64,000 nucleotides of DNA from Leuctra nigra (taxonomy: Eukaryota > Arthropoda > Insecta > Plecoptera > Leuctridae). Below, piece after piece: positions 48,574-61,753 of this stretch. The notes beneath the pieces are model-generated. The model saw nothing but the letters and a program-made list of their open reading frames with translations. It was not told where the DNA came from and made no database searches. Every line of letters starts with the position of its first letter. The first letter of the stretch is position 1. Location: positions 16,746,948 through 16,810,947 of the forward strand of contig OW203763.1 in assembly GCA_934045905.1 (NCBI GenBank). Reading direction: 5' to 3'. Both the position numbers and the translations under genes were made by a program.

Positions 48574-50591
48574 TAATTAACTGACCAAGCACCAAAGATT
48601 GTTTTGCACTTTTTTTAATATAAAGATGATGTAAACAGTATTTTATACGATAGGTATCTATTTATGTATAGTATGTTAATCTCTCTAAATAATTCAGATG
48701 TATATTATTTTATACATAATTTAAAATGTTGCAGATATTTTGTGATGCAGATTTGGAGTTTAGGATAATTGTAATTCATCTGTAATGTTAGTCTGTAGGT
48801 ACAGTATGATCATACTGTTTTAAACCTTCAAATTGGAGCGATCCAGCCCAGTTACTTTTATAATTATTAATTATTATAAAATAATTAATCATGTAATATC
48901 AATATCTTGTTCATTATGAGATATTGTGATTTTAAATATGAGGTGTTTGTTTTAAAAACAAAACACAATAAGTATGTGTTAAACTTATCTCGAGGTCCAC
49001 AGATTAACACTACTTGTTGTCTTAGTATAAACATGTATTTCAATTTTGCAGTGCTTTAATTTCGATTTAAATCGGCATTGTTTTTGAAAGCAATACCCTG
49101 ATTGTCTTCAAAGGTCTCTGTAGTCTTTTGTTATTATATTACAAAGGCTGTAATAGAAATGTACATATTTTATTTTATGTGAAATATGGGGGATGTGAAA
49201 TACATACTAGTAGGTAACTAATAAAATAACTAGGCGGGTTCTTAATTATATTACTTGATCTCTTTTTTAAATGTTTATTGTTTCTCAAGCAATTAATCAC
49301 AGTGTACCTCTGTATTTGATACGAAACCCAGTGAATGTACTAAACCAATGTTCCCTAATAATTGAATATTTTAAATCCGTAGTATGGTTCATTGGATCTC
49401 TTTTACATTACAATTTATTCTAAATATAAATGTTTTATAAAATAATTTTGCTTCACACATTGTTACTTTGACATTCAGGCAAAGAAATGTGATATATCTA
49501 ACCAGTCTAAAAATATTATAAATTCTAATATGAATGTCAAATTTGGTATACCTATATTGTAATGTGCTTTTCTCTCATTGATTCCGAAATTATAATTTCT
49601 ACCTAACATTAACAAAACACTTTACTTGACTGAACACTATCTTGTTATTTGATAGTGATTCAGTATTACGGACCATGTGGACTAGAACTCTGAGAATGAA
49701 ATCTCAAAATATAGCTAATGTAGCATTTATAAATTTTTAACATATATATATATATATATATATACATACCAATATAAATACCTAACCTACCAAATAAGTA
49801 AATAGAATGAGATTCTAATTAAGTTGATTTTTCTGACGAATGTAAGGTATACCTACAACAAATCATTCTGTGTAAAGCTGTTGTTGTCAATGACATTTTT
49901 GAATTAGATTAGTTTGTGTTTCACAAATTAACTTGATGGTATTCTAGGTTATTTATTACTGCTGACATTTTTATTTTAAATTTTAAGCAAGACATGAAAA
50001 TTCAAATTATTATTAAATATTGTATGTGCGCATAAGGATACATACCAAAATTGAGTTCAAATGTAAGTTTTTTTATGATGTTGTTTGGAGATGAGTTTGT
50101 ATTTTTAACTGTTTAAATGGATTTTGGTAACTTTTCGTGAAACATGTGAAACTATTGTATAAAATGAAAGTTAATCAATATACCACAACTTATATTTGCA
50201 AAATGATTATTTATTTCTTGTTTCGACGCCTTGTTTCCTGGAGCTGTATGGGCTTTTGTTTTGAATTAGATTGCCATGATTTGATTTTGAAAGGCATGGC
50301 TATGAGGTAAACCCACAAAAAATGCTGCATTGCTTAGGGTTGATGAAATTTTAAAATGTTTTAGAAATGACAATAAATGAAAAGCCCTGCTTTTTTTAAA
50401 AATATTATATGGTTGTTTAAGTACACAGATGGCATAATCAAAATATGTGTTGCACATAGAGTTAAAAATTGGCTATTTCAGTTACCTATACCAAAATTAC
50501 ACTAGCATTTGTTTCATTTTGTTTATCTGATTTGCATCTTGGTGAGTGGCATTTACTAGATGAGTGGGCTGTTCAGACTCATATTCCTATA
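48574..50591. other. Intergenic, nothing recognised
   Basis: AT-rich, with a (TA)n microsatellite at about 49741-49764. No gene recognised. Confidence 0.5.
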
Positions 50592-51805
50592 GTGGAGTAA
50601 AGATGTCTAAAATTAGTGCATTTGTGATACCTTTCGTGAAAATTGGTACCCTTACTAAATCGAGTATGAGGAATCCAAAAATCAATGGCACCAATCTGAG
50701 AAATTAATACTTTCTGCGTAATTAGCATAATTAGCATAATTAATAAACATAGATAAAATAATATAAAATTTTATAATATGGTCTTTATGTGTATCCATCA
50801 AAAGCTCGTCATGTCAACAATCCATATAAATCATAAAAATTTCAATTTTTTCATTCACATAATAATTAATCGTATAATTAGTTATTTTTTAAAAATCGTT
50901 ATTCAGCAAAAAGCTTAAAATGACCCTCTCCGATTTTGAAAAAACTTGGTAGGATTGGTCACAAGCCCAAAGAAAACCATACGTATTTTTTGGTTTGTCC
51001 ATTTATTGAGTACTTTTGGATTTCCAGGCCCTCAAAAATCGAAAAATCGAATTTTTATCAAAATTTTGTGCTTAGTTCCTAATTAGCATAATTAATAAAA
51101 TTAATTATGCTAATTAGTTATAGATAGATAATTAATTATAATTAATTATGCTAATTAGGAACTTAACACAAAATTTTGATCAAAATTCGATTTTTCGATT
51201 TTTGAGGGCCTGGAAATCCAAAAGTACTCAATAAATGGACAAACCAAAAAACACGTATGTTTTAATTTGGGATTGTGACCAATCAATTAATAATTAATTA
51301 TGCTAATTAGGAACTAAACACAAAATTTTCATCAAATTCGTTTTTTCGATTTTTGAGGGCCTGGAAATTCAAAAGTACTCAATAAATGGACAAACCAAAA
51401 AATACGTATGTTTTACTTTGGGCTTGTGACCAATCCTAACAAGTTTTATCAAAATCTGAGGGGGTCATTTAAGCTTTTTGTTGAATGGCGATTTTTATAA
51501 AATAATTAATTATGCGGTTAATTATTATGTGAATGAAAAAAATTAATTTTTTATGATTTATATGGATTGTAGACATGACGAGCTTTCGATGGATACCCAT
51601 AAAGACCATATTATAAAATTATATATTATTTTATCCATGTTTATTAATTATGCTACTTATGCTAATTACGCAGAGAGTATTAAATTCTCAGGTTGGTGCC
51701 ATTGATTTTTGGATTCCTCATACTCGAATTAGTAAGGGTACAAATTTTCACAAAAGGTATCATAAACGCACTAATTTGCCATTATATAAGACATCTTGAC
51801 TCCAC
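50592..51805. mobile_element. 1.2 kb foldback element (TA target)
   Basis: Ends GTGGAGTAAAGATGTCT and its near complement AGACATCTTGACTCCAC, with TA on both sides (50590-50591 and 51806-51807). The arms match along almost their whole length, and the centre contains nested repeats of GCATAATTAAT and TCAAAATTCGATTTTTCGAT. No coding sequence. Confidence 0.85.
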
Positions 51806-52130
51806 TACTACTGATCAACTACTATACACATGCGATATTGCTTCCGTAACTTAATGGGAAGGAGGTATCAAATACCACAGGAGTTAATTAATTAACACAT
51901 TACCTACAAACAAATGATTGTATTTATTTGATGATACAAAAAATACAGAAGTGAGTTTCAAAACATTGTGCCAAAACAAAAAGGTTGTCCTGTTATTGTG
52001 AGAAGTTAGTCATGAAGTACATAGGCAACACTAATTAGTAGGTTAGTAATCTATTTAATGCAAATACATACAAAGAGTGTACTTAGAAGCCTCGATATTG
52101 AAACGCTCAATTGCGCGCCAATATTCTATA

Positions 52131-52304
52131 CAGTGGAACCTCATTAGTACGTTTTTCAAGGGACTGAAGAAAAAAACGTACTTAAGTGAAAAACGTACTA
52201 AAGAAACAATTTTGCATGTGTTCTTATGGGGAATGGACCTTTTAAAAAAAACGTACTAAGGAGAAAAACGTATAGAGGAGAAACGTACCAAAGAGGTTCC
52301 ACTG
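52131..52304. mobile_element. Pogo/Tigger-like MITE
   Basis: Ends CAGTGGAACCTC and GAGGTTCCACTG, a terminus well known from pogo/Tigger elements, flanked by TA (52129-52130 and 52305-52306). The 174 bp interior is full of AACGTACT motifs. Nonautonomous. Confidence 0.9.
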
Positions 52305-52570
52305 TAATTGTTAAATGGTCAAAATATCGACTTGCCTGTCTTCAATATCTTCTGTCTGCAATCACATATTTTCCTCCCTTTTAAGGAGGCAAAAGAGCAG
52401 TAATCTCCCTCCAGCGATTCCTCGCCTCAACTGGGTGCATGTCGCTGGCCATGACTTCAATTTCAAATGACTGTAAACAAGTTATTTGATTGTTTTGATT
52501 CAATGTGATTGTATTATTTGGAAACTATCGAGGCAAGCAATAATCTGACAAAAGCCATTAGTACCAGCTC

Positions 52571-54197
52571 CAGGGGCGGATTAAACTGTTTGGCGCCCCT
52601 AGGCTAATTCACATAAGGCACACATCCCCCCCCCCCCACTCGAGCAGGCTGACCCCCCATTCACCAAACAAAATTAAAGGGCGGCAACGGTCAGAATCTT
52701 AAAAAAGACTACATTTCCATAACACCATGTTAATTGGTAAAACATAAGTGTAAATGTGCCTAAGGTATTTCAATAAACAATAATAATTGTTGAGTAGACT
52801 GCATCTAAAGCGCTGAGAATTTTCGCTTATACGATGAACTTTTCTTGAGCGGTGTTGTACAGCGAGCGAGTAACGTGCAAGCAAGTAGGCGGATTTTGCA
52901 GATGCATCTCTCTCTCTCACATTCCTTAGTAGTCGAGTTATGAATGACTGACGAATGACACATTCAACACAACCATTGAAATATTTACATTAGGACATTT
53001 AAAGTTTCAAGTGTCCAAGACCCAACGACGTCTTATTTTTAATTATCGCTGAGTGCGCAGTCAAAACAAGGCATCGTGTATCGAGGAGGCGGGGAGATTA
53101 CTCAGCGCTGCAACTGTACCATAAAAAGTACAGCATTCTCGGTTAATCAACCTAGTAATTATTTAATTACAGCTCAATGGTCAGAGCTACAGAAATTTTG
53201 CGGAGAGGTAAAATAAAGAAAACATTCCGCTTAATATATATCAGGGCTTCGTTTTTTTCTTTCTATTTTGGTTCTCCTACGTTCCCAACGAACATTTTGT
53301 GCCCAGCTTATTCCTTATGGGACTAAAATCCTTTGCATAGTTGCGATTAAAATCACGTTTTTCGGTCTCCTGCTTTCACTATCATTAATAGAATTGATAC
53401 CTTCGCGTATGTCTTAAAGATATATATAATATATTTAGGAATTATGGTAAATTTTTAGTTTTTGACCGTTGCCCCCCTTTAAGTTTAGTGTCCAAAAATC
53501 ACTTAAGAATTGTTTAAATTCTAAAAAAACTGCCCTGCGGGGCAACAATTGGAGGGTTTCTTGCTTCAGTTTGGGCATTTTAGAGCCCCAGAATCATTTT
53601 TAAATGGTTTAAATTCTAAAAAACGCCCTGTGGGGCTAAAACTGGGGGGCTTCGCCCCCCAGACCCCCCTTTCCAGGTTTCGCAATCCCCCCCCATGACA
53701 AAAGTAGTTCCTACGCGCCTGCCCCCCCTCCCCCAAAAAAGGAAACAATTGCACCGTATCTATTTCAGTTCTCTTTTCTCTAAAAAATCACTGAACGACG
53801 TTGAAATCACAGAAACTTCCTAAAATCGGTTGTCTAACCCACGAGAATGAAGGTGTTAGACGCCCCCCGCAGGGCTTTTTTAGAATTTATACACTTTTTG
53901 AGTGAATCTTGGGTGAGGAAATAGCGTATTTTTCTATCCAAATCATTGTAATATATCTCAGGTTAAGAACCCTACCCGTTGCGTTGGCGGGAAATGTTCA
54001 TATCTCTCCATTCTATTATAAATACTATACAGTAATTATTGTCCTGACACATTAAGTTATACACCACATTTTCATAATAGGTACCTCGTGTTGATAGTTT
54101 TTTATGATTTCATATATTTATCATAGTTTGGCATTTATTTGACGCCGTGGCGCCCCTAGGCTATAGCCTAAGTAGCCTAATGGGTAATCCGCCCCTG
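52571..54197. mobile_element. hAT-like nonautonomous element (CAGGGGCGGATTA ends)
   Basis: Ends CAGGGGCGGATTA and its complement, with a perfect 8 bp duplication, ACCAGCTC (52563-52570 and 54198-54205). GGCGCCCCTAGGCTA occurs inverted just inside both ends. The interior (1.6 kb) includes a C tract near 52626, a CCCTGCGGGGC-family block at 53520-53725 and no intact transposase frame. Confidence 0.93.
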
Positions 54198-54275
54198 ACC
54201 AGCTCTTTCGGAACTTGAGAGAAGGTTTTGGGATGTTCTTTAAACTGTAGGTGTTCATTTGAACTCTCCAGGGCA

Positions 54276-54394
54276 GGGCAGCTATTCTATAACTTTAAAT
54301 ATCCAGATTCGGACAGAATCGATTCGGTGCAATGTTAATCTGTAAGGCCGTGCATCGGATTCAGGGTAAATCTGGAATTATAGAATAGCTGCCC
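54276..54394. mobile_element. Small hairpin element (GGGCAGCTATTCTATAA ends)
   Basis: GGGCAGCTATTCTATAA is mirrored exactly at the other end 119 bp away. The interior is partly palindromic (ATCCAGATTCGG versus ATTCAGGGTAAATCT, imperfect). No target duplication resolved. Confidence 0.65.
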
Positions 54395-54673
54395 AGAAGG
54401 GGAACAAAACAACCAAACAAATCGATATAAGTACCTACCTACTTACATTAGAAAAAATATAAAACATGAAAATAAAATCAGGAGTGATGTTAAAATCGGA
54501 AATAAATAAAAAATCAGACTAAAATTAAAAAACACAAGAATCACATACTACCTAACAAAATTAAAAAATCACATGAATAGGTATTGAAAATCAAAAAATA
54601 ACAATAGGTAACAAATTTTTAAATTGGACACCATCCGACACATTGCCAGGCATTAAACCTGCCAAGTTGCAAG

Positions 54674-57283
54674 TGGGTCATTCCAAAACAATTAAACGAA
54701 AAATAAAATAAAATTTTTGGTGACCTACTCCGATTTGAATGAAATTTGGTACACATACTAACACTATGGCATGGTGTATTTGTAATTTTTTTCAGAATTT
54801 TATTGTTCGTATTCTCCGAGATACGGGGTCACTAAATTTTGACCCTCGGAGGGGTCAAACAGGTCGCGCGAGACGTTTTCGCTAATAATTTGGCTTCAAA
54901 TTAAGTGACAGAGCTGCAAGTGGTCTCATTTTACAGGTAATAAAATTATCTATCCATAGATGCCACATAAGTGAACATTAAAAGTATTTATCTTGTAGAT
55001 ACAGAGGGTCAAATGTTAGCGAGGTCAAAGGTCATTTGCCAAAATACCTATTTTTTTAAAATTTTGAAACTTGGTGTGAATTTTCTACATACATGTAGGT
55101 ACAATGTCAGAAAAAATTGAGGTGGTATCTCCACAGGTTTCTGAAAAAATAATTATTGTATTTGCAATTACATATAAGATAGCGTATTTGCTGCATCCAG
55201 GGCCTGTAAAAGATTGGTTAAAATTGGAATTTTGGTCAATCTTGTGAAAATGGCATATAACTTTAAATCCTATGTATTATTGTACTTCGTTATGTACCTG
55301 CTTTAAGTGTTCAAAAGTGTTCTGATTGTACATTCTCCTCCTGAATAACGACTTAAAAATATGTTCGATTTCATGCAAGATTTTTTTTCTCCAAAATTGA
55401 AATAATGCACATTGTTGCAAAATCAGGAAAGTTAACACATAGAATGTACCTTTCATATGCCTTTAAGATTTTTAGGTCGGATGAACGGTTTCGGCGCTAC
55501 GATGTACCTAATAAAAAAAGTGGTAAAATTCACGCCGTTCAAGGCCCCCCGAGAGCAATTAACATTGCGCAGTCCCTATCCCACTCACTAAATCAGGGAT
55601 CGGCAACCTGCGGCTCTTTGGTTGTTCTTGAATAGCTCTTTATAATTTAAATATAGATCTGGAATCGAAAAAATTTGAATATTCAAAGAAAAAACGCCCG
55701 GCGGGGCACAATTGGACGATTATTTGATTAAGTTGGTTCATTTTAGAGTCCCAGAATCACTTTTAAATTATTGAAATTCTAAAAATACGCCCTGTCCCCC
55801 AGGGCCTTCCCCCCAACTAAGGGGCTTCGTCAAAATATCAAAAATAAACTAGTAGGTACCTAATTCAATGCATTATTTTCGGTGTATTTCGGTGTTTGAT
55901 TGCCTCAACTGCGGCTCCTAATTTTATTTTTTTGGGAAATTGAGCCAATTTCCCACCAAAAAAGGTGTAAAAAAAGGTAAAAGGTTTTTCTCCACCAAAA
56001 GAGGTTGCCGATTCTATATCTTTTTTTGATTTCGTCGCGGCCGCCTTCATTTCACTGCCATTAAGATAGCATTACCCGAAATGAAGGCGGCCGGGACGAG
56101 ATCAAAAAAAGATATAGAATAAAGCTCCTGCCCTAAATCGTCTCTTACTCATAAAGTATTGGTGGTAGACCAAATGATGAATTAGTAATTACAAAGTTAT
56201 TGTATTTCATGAGTACTTCAATTTTTGTTTGAGACATTTGTAGTTCGTCAAATTACCGTTTTCAGTGTATAGATAAATTCTTAGATTTTAAAATTATTTT
56301 TTCAATATGACGGCCAAAATTTTGTTAAATTATTTTTCTTCACAATAAGGCAAGAAGATTTGATGTCTTAAATAAAAAATAGTCCTCTATGTCTTTTCGG
56401 TTCGGCTACAGGAATGAATAACTTTGGCCCCCAGCCCCTGACAGGGGGAGGGGGGGGGGGGGGGGCACCAATTTTTTTAGGCTTTGTATCTATCTATGTA
56501 TTATGTATTTAGTGAGATAGTTGGCAATTTCCATTCATGACGATCGTACGTAAAACCACTTGGCCCTCTACTAGTTCCATTATAGAGGTCAAGGTGGTCG
56601 AACATACAAACTGAGAGCGGCTGACAGTGCAAAAGCAACCAAAACACTTTTGAACACTTAAAGCAGGTACATAATGAAGTACAATAATACATAGGATTTA
56701 AAGTTATATGCCATTTTCACAAGATTGACCAAAATTCCAATTTTAACCAATCTTTTACAGGCCCTGGATACAGCAAATACGCCATCTTATATGTAATTGT
56801 GAATACAATAATTATTTTTTCAGAAACCTGTGGAGATACCACCTCAATTTTTTCTGACATTGTACCTACATGTATGTAGAAAATTCACACCAAGTTTCAA
56901 AATTTTAAAAAAATAGGTATTTTGGCAAATGACCTTTGACCTCGCCAACATTTGTCCCTCTGTATCTACAAGATAAATACTTTTAATGTTCACTTATGTG
57001 GCATCTATGGATAGATAATTTTATTACCTGTAAAATGAGACCACTTGCAGCTCTGTCACTTAATTAGAAGCCAAATTATTAGCGAAAACGTCTAGCGCGA
57101 CCTGTTTGACCCCTCCGAGGGTCAAAATTTAGTGACCCCGTATCTCGGAGAATACGAACAATAAAATTCTGAAAAAAATTACAAATACACCATGCCATAG
57201 TTTTAGTATGTGTACCAAATTTCATCAAGATCGGAGGAGGTCACCAAATATGTCTTCGTTGATTTCTTTTGGAATGGGTCAAG
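54674..57283. mobile_element. 2.6 kb foldback element with nested insertions
   Basis: Inverted arms of about 650 bp (54674-55325 and 56636-57283) start at GGGTCATTCCAAAA-type ends and share CTCCGAGATACGGGGTCACT, GACCCTCGGAGGGGTCAAA and ATCTATCCATAGATGCCAC in inverted orientation. The loop holds an hAT-like fragment from 55594, a strong hairpin at 56010-56120 and a G tract near 56448. No transposase was found. The end dinucleotide could not be fixed. Confidence 0.8.
55594..56017. mobile_element. hAT-like fragment (CAGGGATCGGCAACCTGCGG end)
   Basis: The left terminus CAGGGATCGGCAACCTGCGG is a familiar hAT end. A partner AGGTTGCCGAT lies near 56003-56013, but its last bases are changed to TCTATAT and no duplication is visible. 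It appears to have been inserted into the larger foldback element and then disrupted on the right by a hairpin. Confidence 0.6.
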
Positions 57284-57651
57284 TGTTGGTCATTGCATGC
57301 ATTGTGTTGAAATGTAGTTTTACAGAAAGCTTCTCTGTTACCAGTGGTTAATTTGGGGGCGGACGAGGGCGGACGCGTCCACCCACTTATTTTTCATAGA
57401 AGTAAAAATACTCTATTCTGTACAAATCGCGTAAAAAGGCACCAAATTTGGTCCTGAAATTCAAAATTTTCCCGGGGCTATGCGCCCCGGACTCGCATTT
57501 TATTGGGGGGCCCTCCCCCCAAACCCCCCATTGTTTTCATAAGCAAATATGTTTCCCTGACATCGCCGAGCGTCCGCCCACTTATTATTTTACAAATTAA
57601 CCACTGTCTGTTACTGTTGCATGGTGTGTGTAGAGTAATATGCAAACTTAC

Positions 57652-59578
57652 GTGAACCCGCCACAGAATGTTCGGGATATCTAAGTTCACTGTGCCACGG
57701 TATTGTGTCAGGAGTGTTGTTAATCCTTGTTTAGCTGCATATCGTAGTTTTATGTCGTTGCTTGTCAACTTGAGGGTACGGTCTACCGCATTTAGACTTA
57801 TTGTTAAATGCTTGTTTCCAACAAAGATGCTCAAAGATTGTGATCCTGTTGGAATATGATGTCCCTGAAAAATGTAAGAAAGTACAACCATTACATTTGC
57901 TGAAATTAGATGAAATTGTCTGTCAATCAAGTGACCAGCAGGCGATTTGTGGATTGGAAAAGGGTTATTTTATTTTGCCGTCCCATACTACTTTACCTGC
58001 GTATGCACCATATCTTGGGTTGAGCTCACTAACTAAGGCCTTTGCAAAATAATATACTGTTTTATCAAGAAAAGTCCAATCCATGGATCAGTTGCTGGTC
58101 ACTGTAGTAGACAATTCGGTATGCACCAGTTAAAAAATTCCTACATATAATCCATTTACTGTAAGGTTGACAGTGAGAAAATGTAACATCGGTTGCACTA
58201 GGGAAGCTTATCATTGGGGGTACACTTTTGAATATGAATTTATACCACTAACTCATGGTAGGTAGGTAGTACCTTACCTACTAGGTACGAACTTTTGCAG
58301 GTGGAATAGTGGAATACAGATTGTCAGACATTTTAATCAACTCTTGACTAAAACACAAATTTTTAATTTTAATCCACACTCTCCACAAATTGTACAAAAT
58401 TCTTTCAGTACTTTTTTTGGGGTAGATAGGTAGGTACCTAGGTAAATCCAATATCCATAAAATAAATAATAATATATTGTTAGGTAGTACCTACATACCT
58501 AACCTACCTACTACAAAATATCATGATTCATGATCAATGATCATGCACTGGAACGTTAAAAGTGTACCTAAGCTAATAAATAATAATGCATCCCAGAAGA
58601 AAACCAAGATAATTTGAGAGAGACTGTGGAGAACAGAAACACATACAGATAAACAGTCGAGGAGTGGTGACAGAAGGACTGCGGTAGGATTGATGAGGAA
58701 AGAAGCATCCATATTGTTTAGGTAGGTCGAGTAGACCTACCTACCTACAACTACTAGAAATGATAGAAATGAAAATGTAACTTGGTGCCTTTTCCTCTGA
58801 CCCCTCAAGTAATGTTCGGTGCATATCATACCTTGTCTCGTAAAACTATTTCCCACAAATTGTCGTCATCTATGCCTTTCGGTAGACGGATACTGCAAGT
58901 CATATCTTCAGCATGATATCTTGACGGCGTCGTAGAACTAGAAAAGCGCCGTTTCTTTGTTGGCAATGAAACACTCGGCAAGTCAAAGAAAACAGTTAAC
59001 TTGTTGGTACTGCTTCCCAACATTGGTAATGAATACCTTTTCGAGTTGAAGAAAGGGGTTACCTTATTAGAACTGCTTCCCGACATTGGCAACGAATCAT
59101 TTAAGTCGAAGAAATGTGTTACATCGAGATCAACAATTTGTTTTAAATCAATTACCCGATAATTGGGAGACACGGTAATAAGGCTACAACGAACGGTATG
59201 ACGCTGCGTGGGGTCCTTTACACGTATGGGTACTGATAGTTTTAGAGAATCACACCTCAAGATTCGGTCCATAATGTAGGTGCGTATTTGGAAGACACCA
59301 TTGCAATGAATCGAAAATTGCACTCGCCACTTCGTAGATACTTCTATGTCCGAAGAATTTGTTAATACAAAATCCAAAACATGCTGATTGCCCAAATATT
59401 CTGCATGATATTTGTCTCGGCGTCGCACAGCAACAGTGAAGCTCAAACCCTGCCTGAGACTAACCCAGCCGATCTCATCCAATATTTCCTTCAGATATTT
59501 TTCTTTTTCTGAAATTCGAGCTAAAAGTGCCTTCAACACCTTTCTTTCTTCATCGTTATTACCCTGAAAGTTTTCCAT
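57652..59578 (-). CDS. Unrecognised spliced gene, first two coding exons (partial)
   Basis: Exon 1 runs from ATG at 59578 to 58832 (249 codons), ending GACAAG/GTATGA. Exon 2 runs 57864-57652 (71 codons) after TTTTTCAG and ends GTTCAC/GTAAGT. The frame is kept. The N-terminus is a charged helix (EERKVLKALLARISEKEKYL), followed by strand-rich sequence (FVLTNSSDIEVSTKWRVQFS). A near-duplicated segment, SLPMSGSSSNKVTPFF and SLPMLGSSTNKLTVFF, lies around residues 165-200. KKRRF could be nuclear targeting. The style of the first domain loosely recalls Fanconi core proteins such as FAAP100 or FANCB, but this is a weak impression. Later exons are not found: downstream sequence is repeats, so the gene is incomplete here. 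Confidence 0.65.
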
Positions 59579-59828
59579 ATTTGAAAACAAAACTATTAAT
59601 CTATTACTTAACTATTAAATTATTTAATGGGCAAGAAAATAAACGAATGAGGTTATTTTGCCACCAACGATTCACCAGTCAAGAGGTCACCCACCACCCC
59701 AAAACACACGAGTGCCGAGTGGTGGCGGCGGCGGCGCGGCGCGGAAATCTGACAAGTGGTTGCTGGAAACAAGCGTGAGAGCAACCGCACCAGAGTGAAT
59801 GGAAAACACAGCCTTGTATACCTAAGAT
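59579..59828 (-). promoter_or_regulatory. 5' region of the minus-strand gene
   Basis: Directly upstream of the ATG at 59578. The stretch 59715-59750 contains GGCGGCGGCGGCGCGGCGCGG, the most GC-rich single-copy-looking piece in the window. It is a reasonable promoter or 5' leader candidate by position and composition only. The inverted-repeat element begins at its far edge. Confidence 0.35.
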
Positions 59829-61541
59829 GAATAGTGTATCTTCTTCTTCTTCACTTCCGGTTTTAATGGCACCGACATTGAGTCATACTGGCCAGCGTTA
59901 ATTTATATACCTATTCGATAATGTAGTTTTATAATAATATGTAATTATTATTATGCTTTATATTTTACACTCGTTGTATTTTAGCACATAGGCTAGCTTT
60001 AGTTATTGATAGATACTTAGTAGTTATTTAAAATTCAGAATTACGGAGGATATCAGTTATCACCACGTGTCGATCGAAGTTGAATGGCCATGACTTGAGT
60101 CCTATAAGCCAGCTTATATTTATTTTAAATTCACTTTTTCACTCGGCGTATTTATTGGCACTTGACCATTTGGTCTTATTGGCCAGCTTTAGTTATGATA
60201 TCTATTTAATTGTGGTGGTGATAACTATTAGCACACGAATTCTGTTCTTGTAATGGCGCCTGACATTTGTCAGATAGGCCAGCGGTATTTTGTGGACTCT
60301 CCCCAACGGAGGTTGAAGAGGAAGTCGAATAGTGTATCCACTGAACGTATTTAACATTGGGCCGAATGTAGATGATTTTGGGCGGCGAGTTTGATTGTCT
60401 CTCGATCGCAGCGCTAGTCTGCGCTGCGGTCAAAGATTCAACTATGAAATTTTAATATAATTTCTCATTCAAAATGCCATTTTAGGAACATATTTTGAAT
60501 TATTATTATATTATTATTTAAATAAAACAACTTTGGTTTAATAAATGCAATAACAAAGGGTAAATAAGATAATAAAATCTTAACACTATGTAGTTCCCCC
60601 ATATGCCGCCAGGATCGCGTCGTTCTCGAGACAGTTCAAGGTCATATTTTATTCTCAAAAAATGTTACACGTTTTTGTGCTCAGTGGATACACTATTGCA
60701 CTTCTTCCTCAACTTCCGTTGGGGAGAGTCACAAAATACAGCTCCATTAAATAGCAGAAGTACGTGTGCTAATAGTTATCACCACCACAATTAAATAGAT
60801 AAAACATAACTAAGCTGGCCAATAAGACTAAATATGTCAAAGTGCCAATAAAAACGCCGAGTAAAAAAAAAAAGTGAACTTTAAATATAATAAGCTGGCA
60901 GATATGACTAGTCATTGCCATTCAACCCCGACACGTGGTGATAACTGATATCCTCAGTAATTCTGAACTTTAAATATATATTAAGTATTTCACAATAAAT
61001 GAAGATGGCTTATGCCAAAACATAACGTGTGTGAAAAATAAAACATTACAATAATAATTACATATAACAAAAATACATTATCGAAACCAAATAGACCATA
61101 ACGGAAAGTTGCCAGCGCCACCACATGAACTAAGTAAGATGTGTCTGCGCATGCGCTACCGCAAGGTCAAGTGTGTGATACCTCGACGCGGGAACCATTC
61201 CCGGCAGCTGTCTCTTGTTAAATTACGAAGTTTTGTTTTGAAATTACAACAGATATGGTAATTGGAAATACAAACTGATAGTGGTCATTTGTCTTACAAA
61301 AGGTGCAGATTATTTGAATGTAAATGTAATACCAAAACATTTCTCCTAATATTTATTAAATAAATGTACAAAATTCCTAAATCTGCTACTAAGAACATGG
61401 CGGAGGGGCGGTTTCACACGGATTCCGACCGAGCCAGCGAGGACGGTTTTAGTACCGAACGAGAGCGCTAGTCATTTCTGTTTTGGTCTATTTGTCAAGG
61501 CCATTAAACCCCGAAGAGAAGAAGAAGAAGATACACTATTC
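59829..61541. mobile_element. 1.7 kb inverted-repeat element
   Basis: Ends GAATAGTGTATCTTCTTCTT and its complement. Inner blocks CACGTG, GATATCAGTTATCACCACGTG, AGTGTATCCACTGA and GTGGTGGTGATAACTATTAG recur inverted in the right arm (60680-60970). A roughly 530 bp stretch of the right arm (about 60975-61480) has no match in the left, so it was inserted or lost from the left. No transposase and no clear target duplication. Confidence 0.7.
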
Positions 61542-61753
61542 CAAGGTCCACTCGATCTCCGCCAGATGGCGGACAGCCGGTTCCACCGCCTAAACCAGGT
61601 CATCGCAACCACTTCCACAATGTTAAATCAGTAATCCGCCATGTTTGTCTCCCACATAGAGGGAAATAGCGGCAAAATTCAAACGGTAATATGGAAACTA
61701 TGTTACCAAGGAATATTTAAATTGAAATCAGTAATACGAATGCAATACATTAA

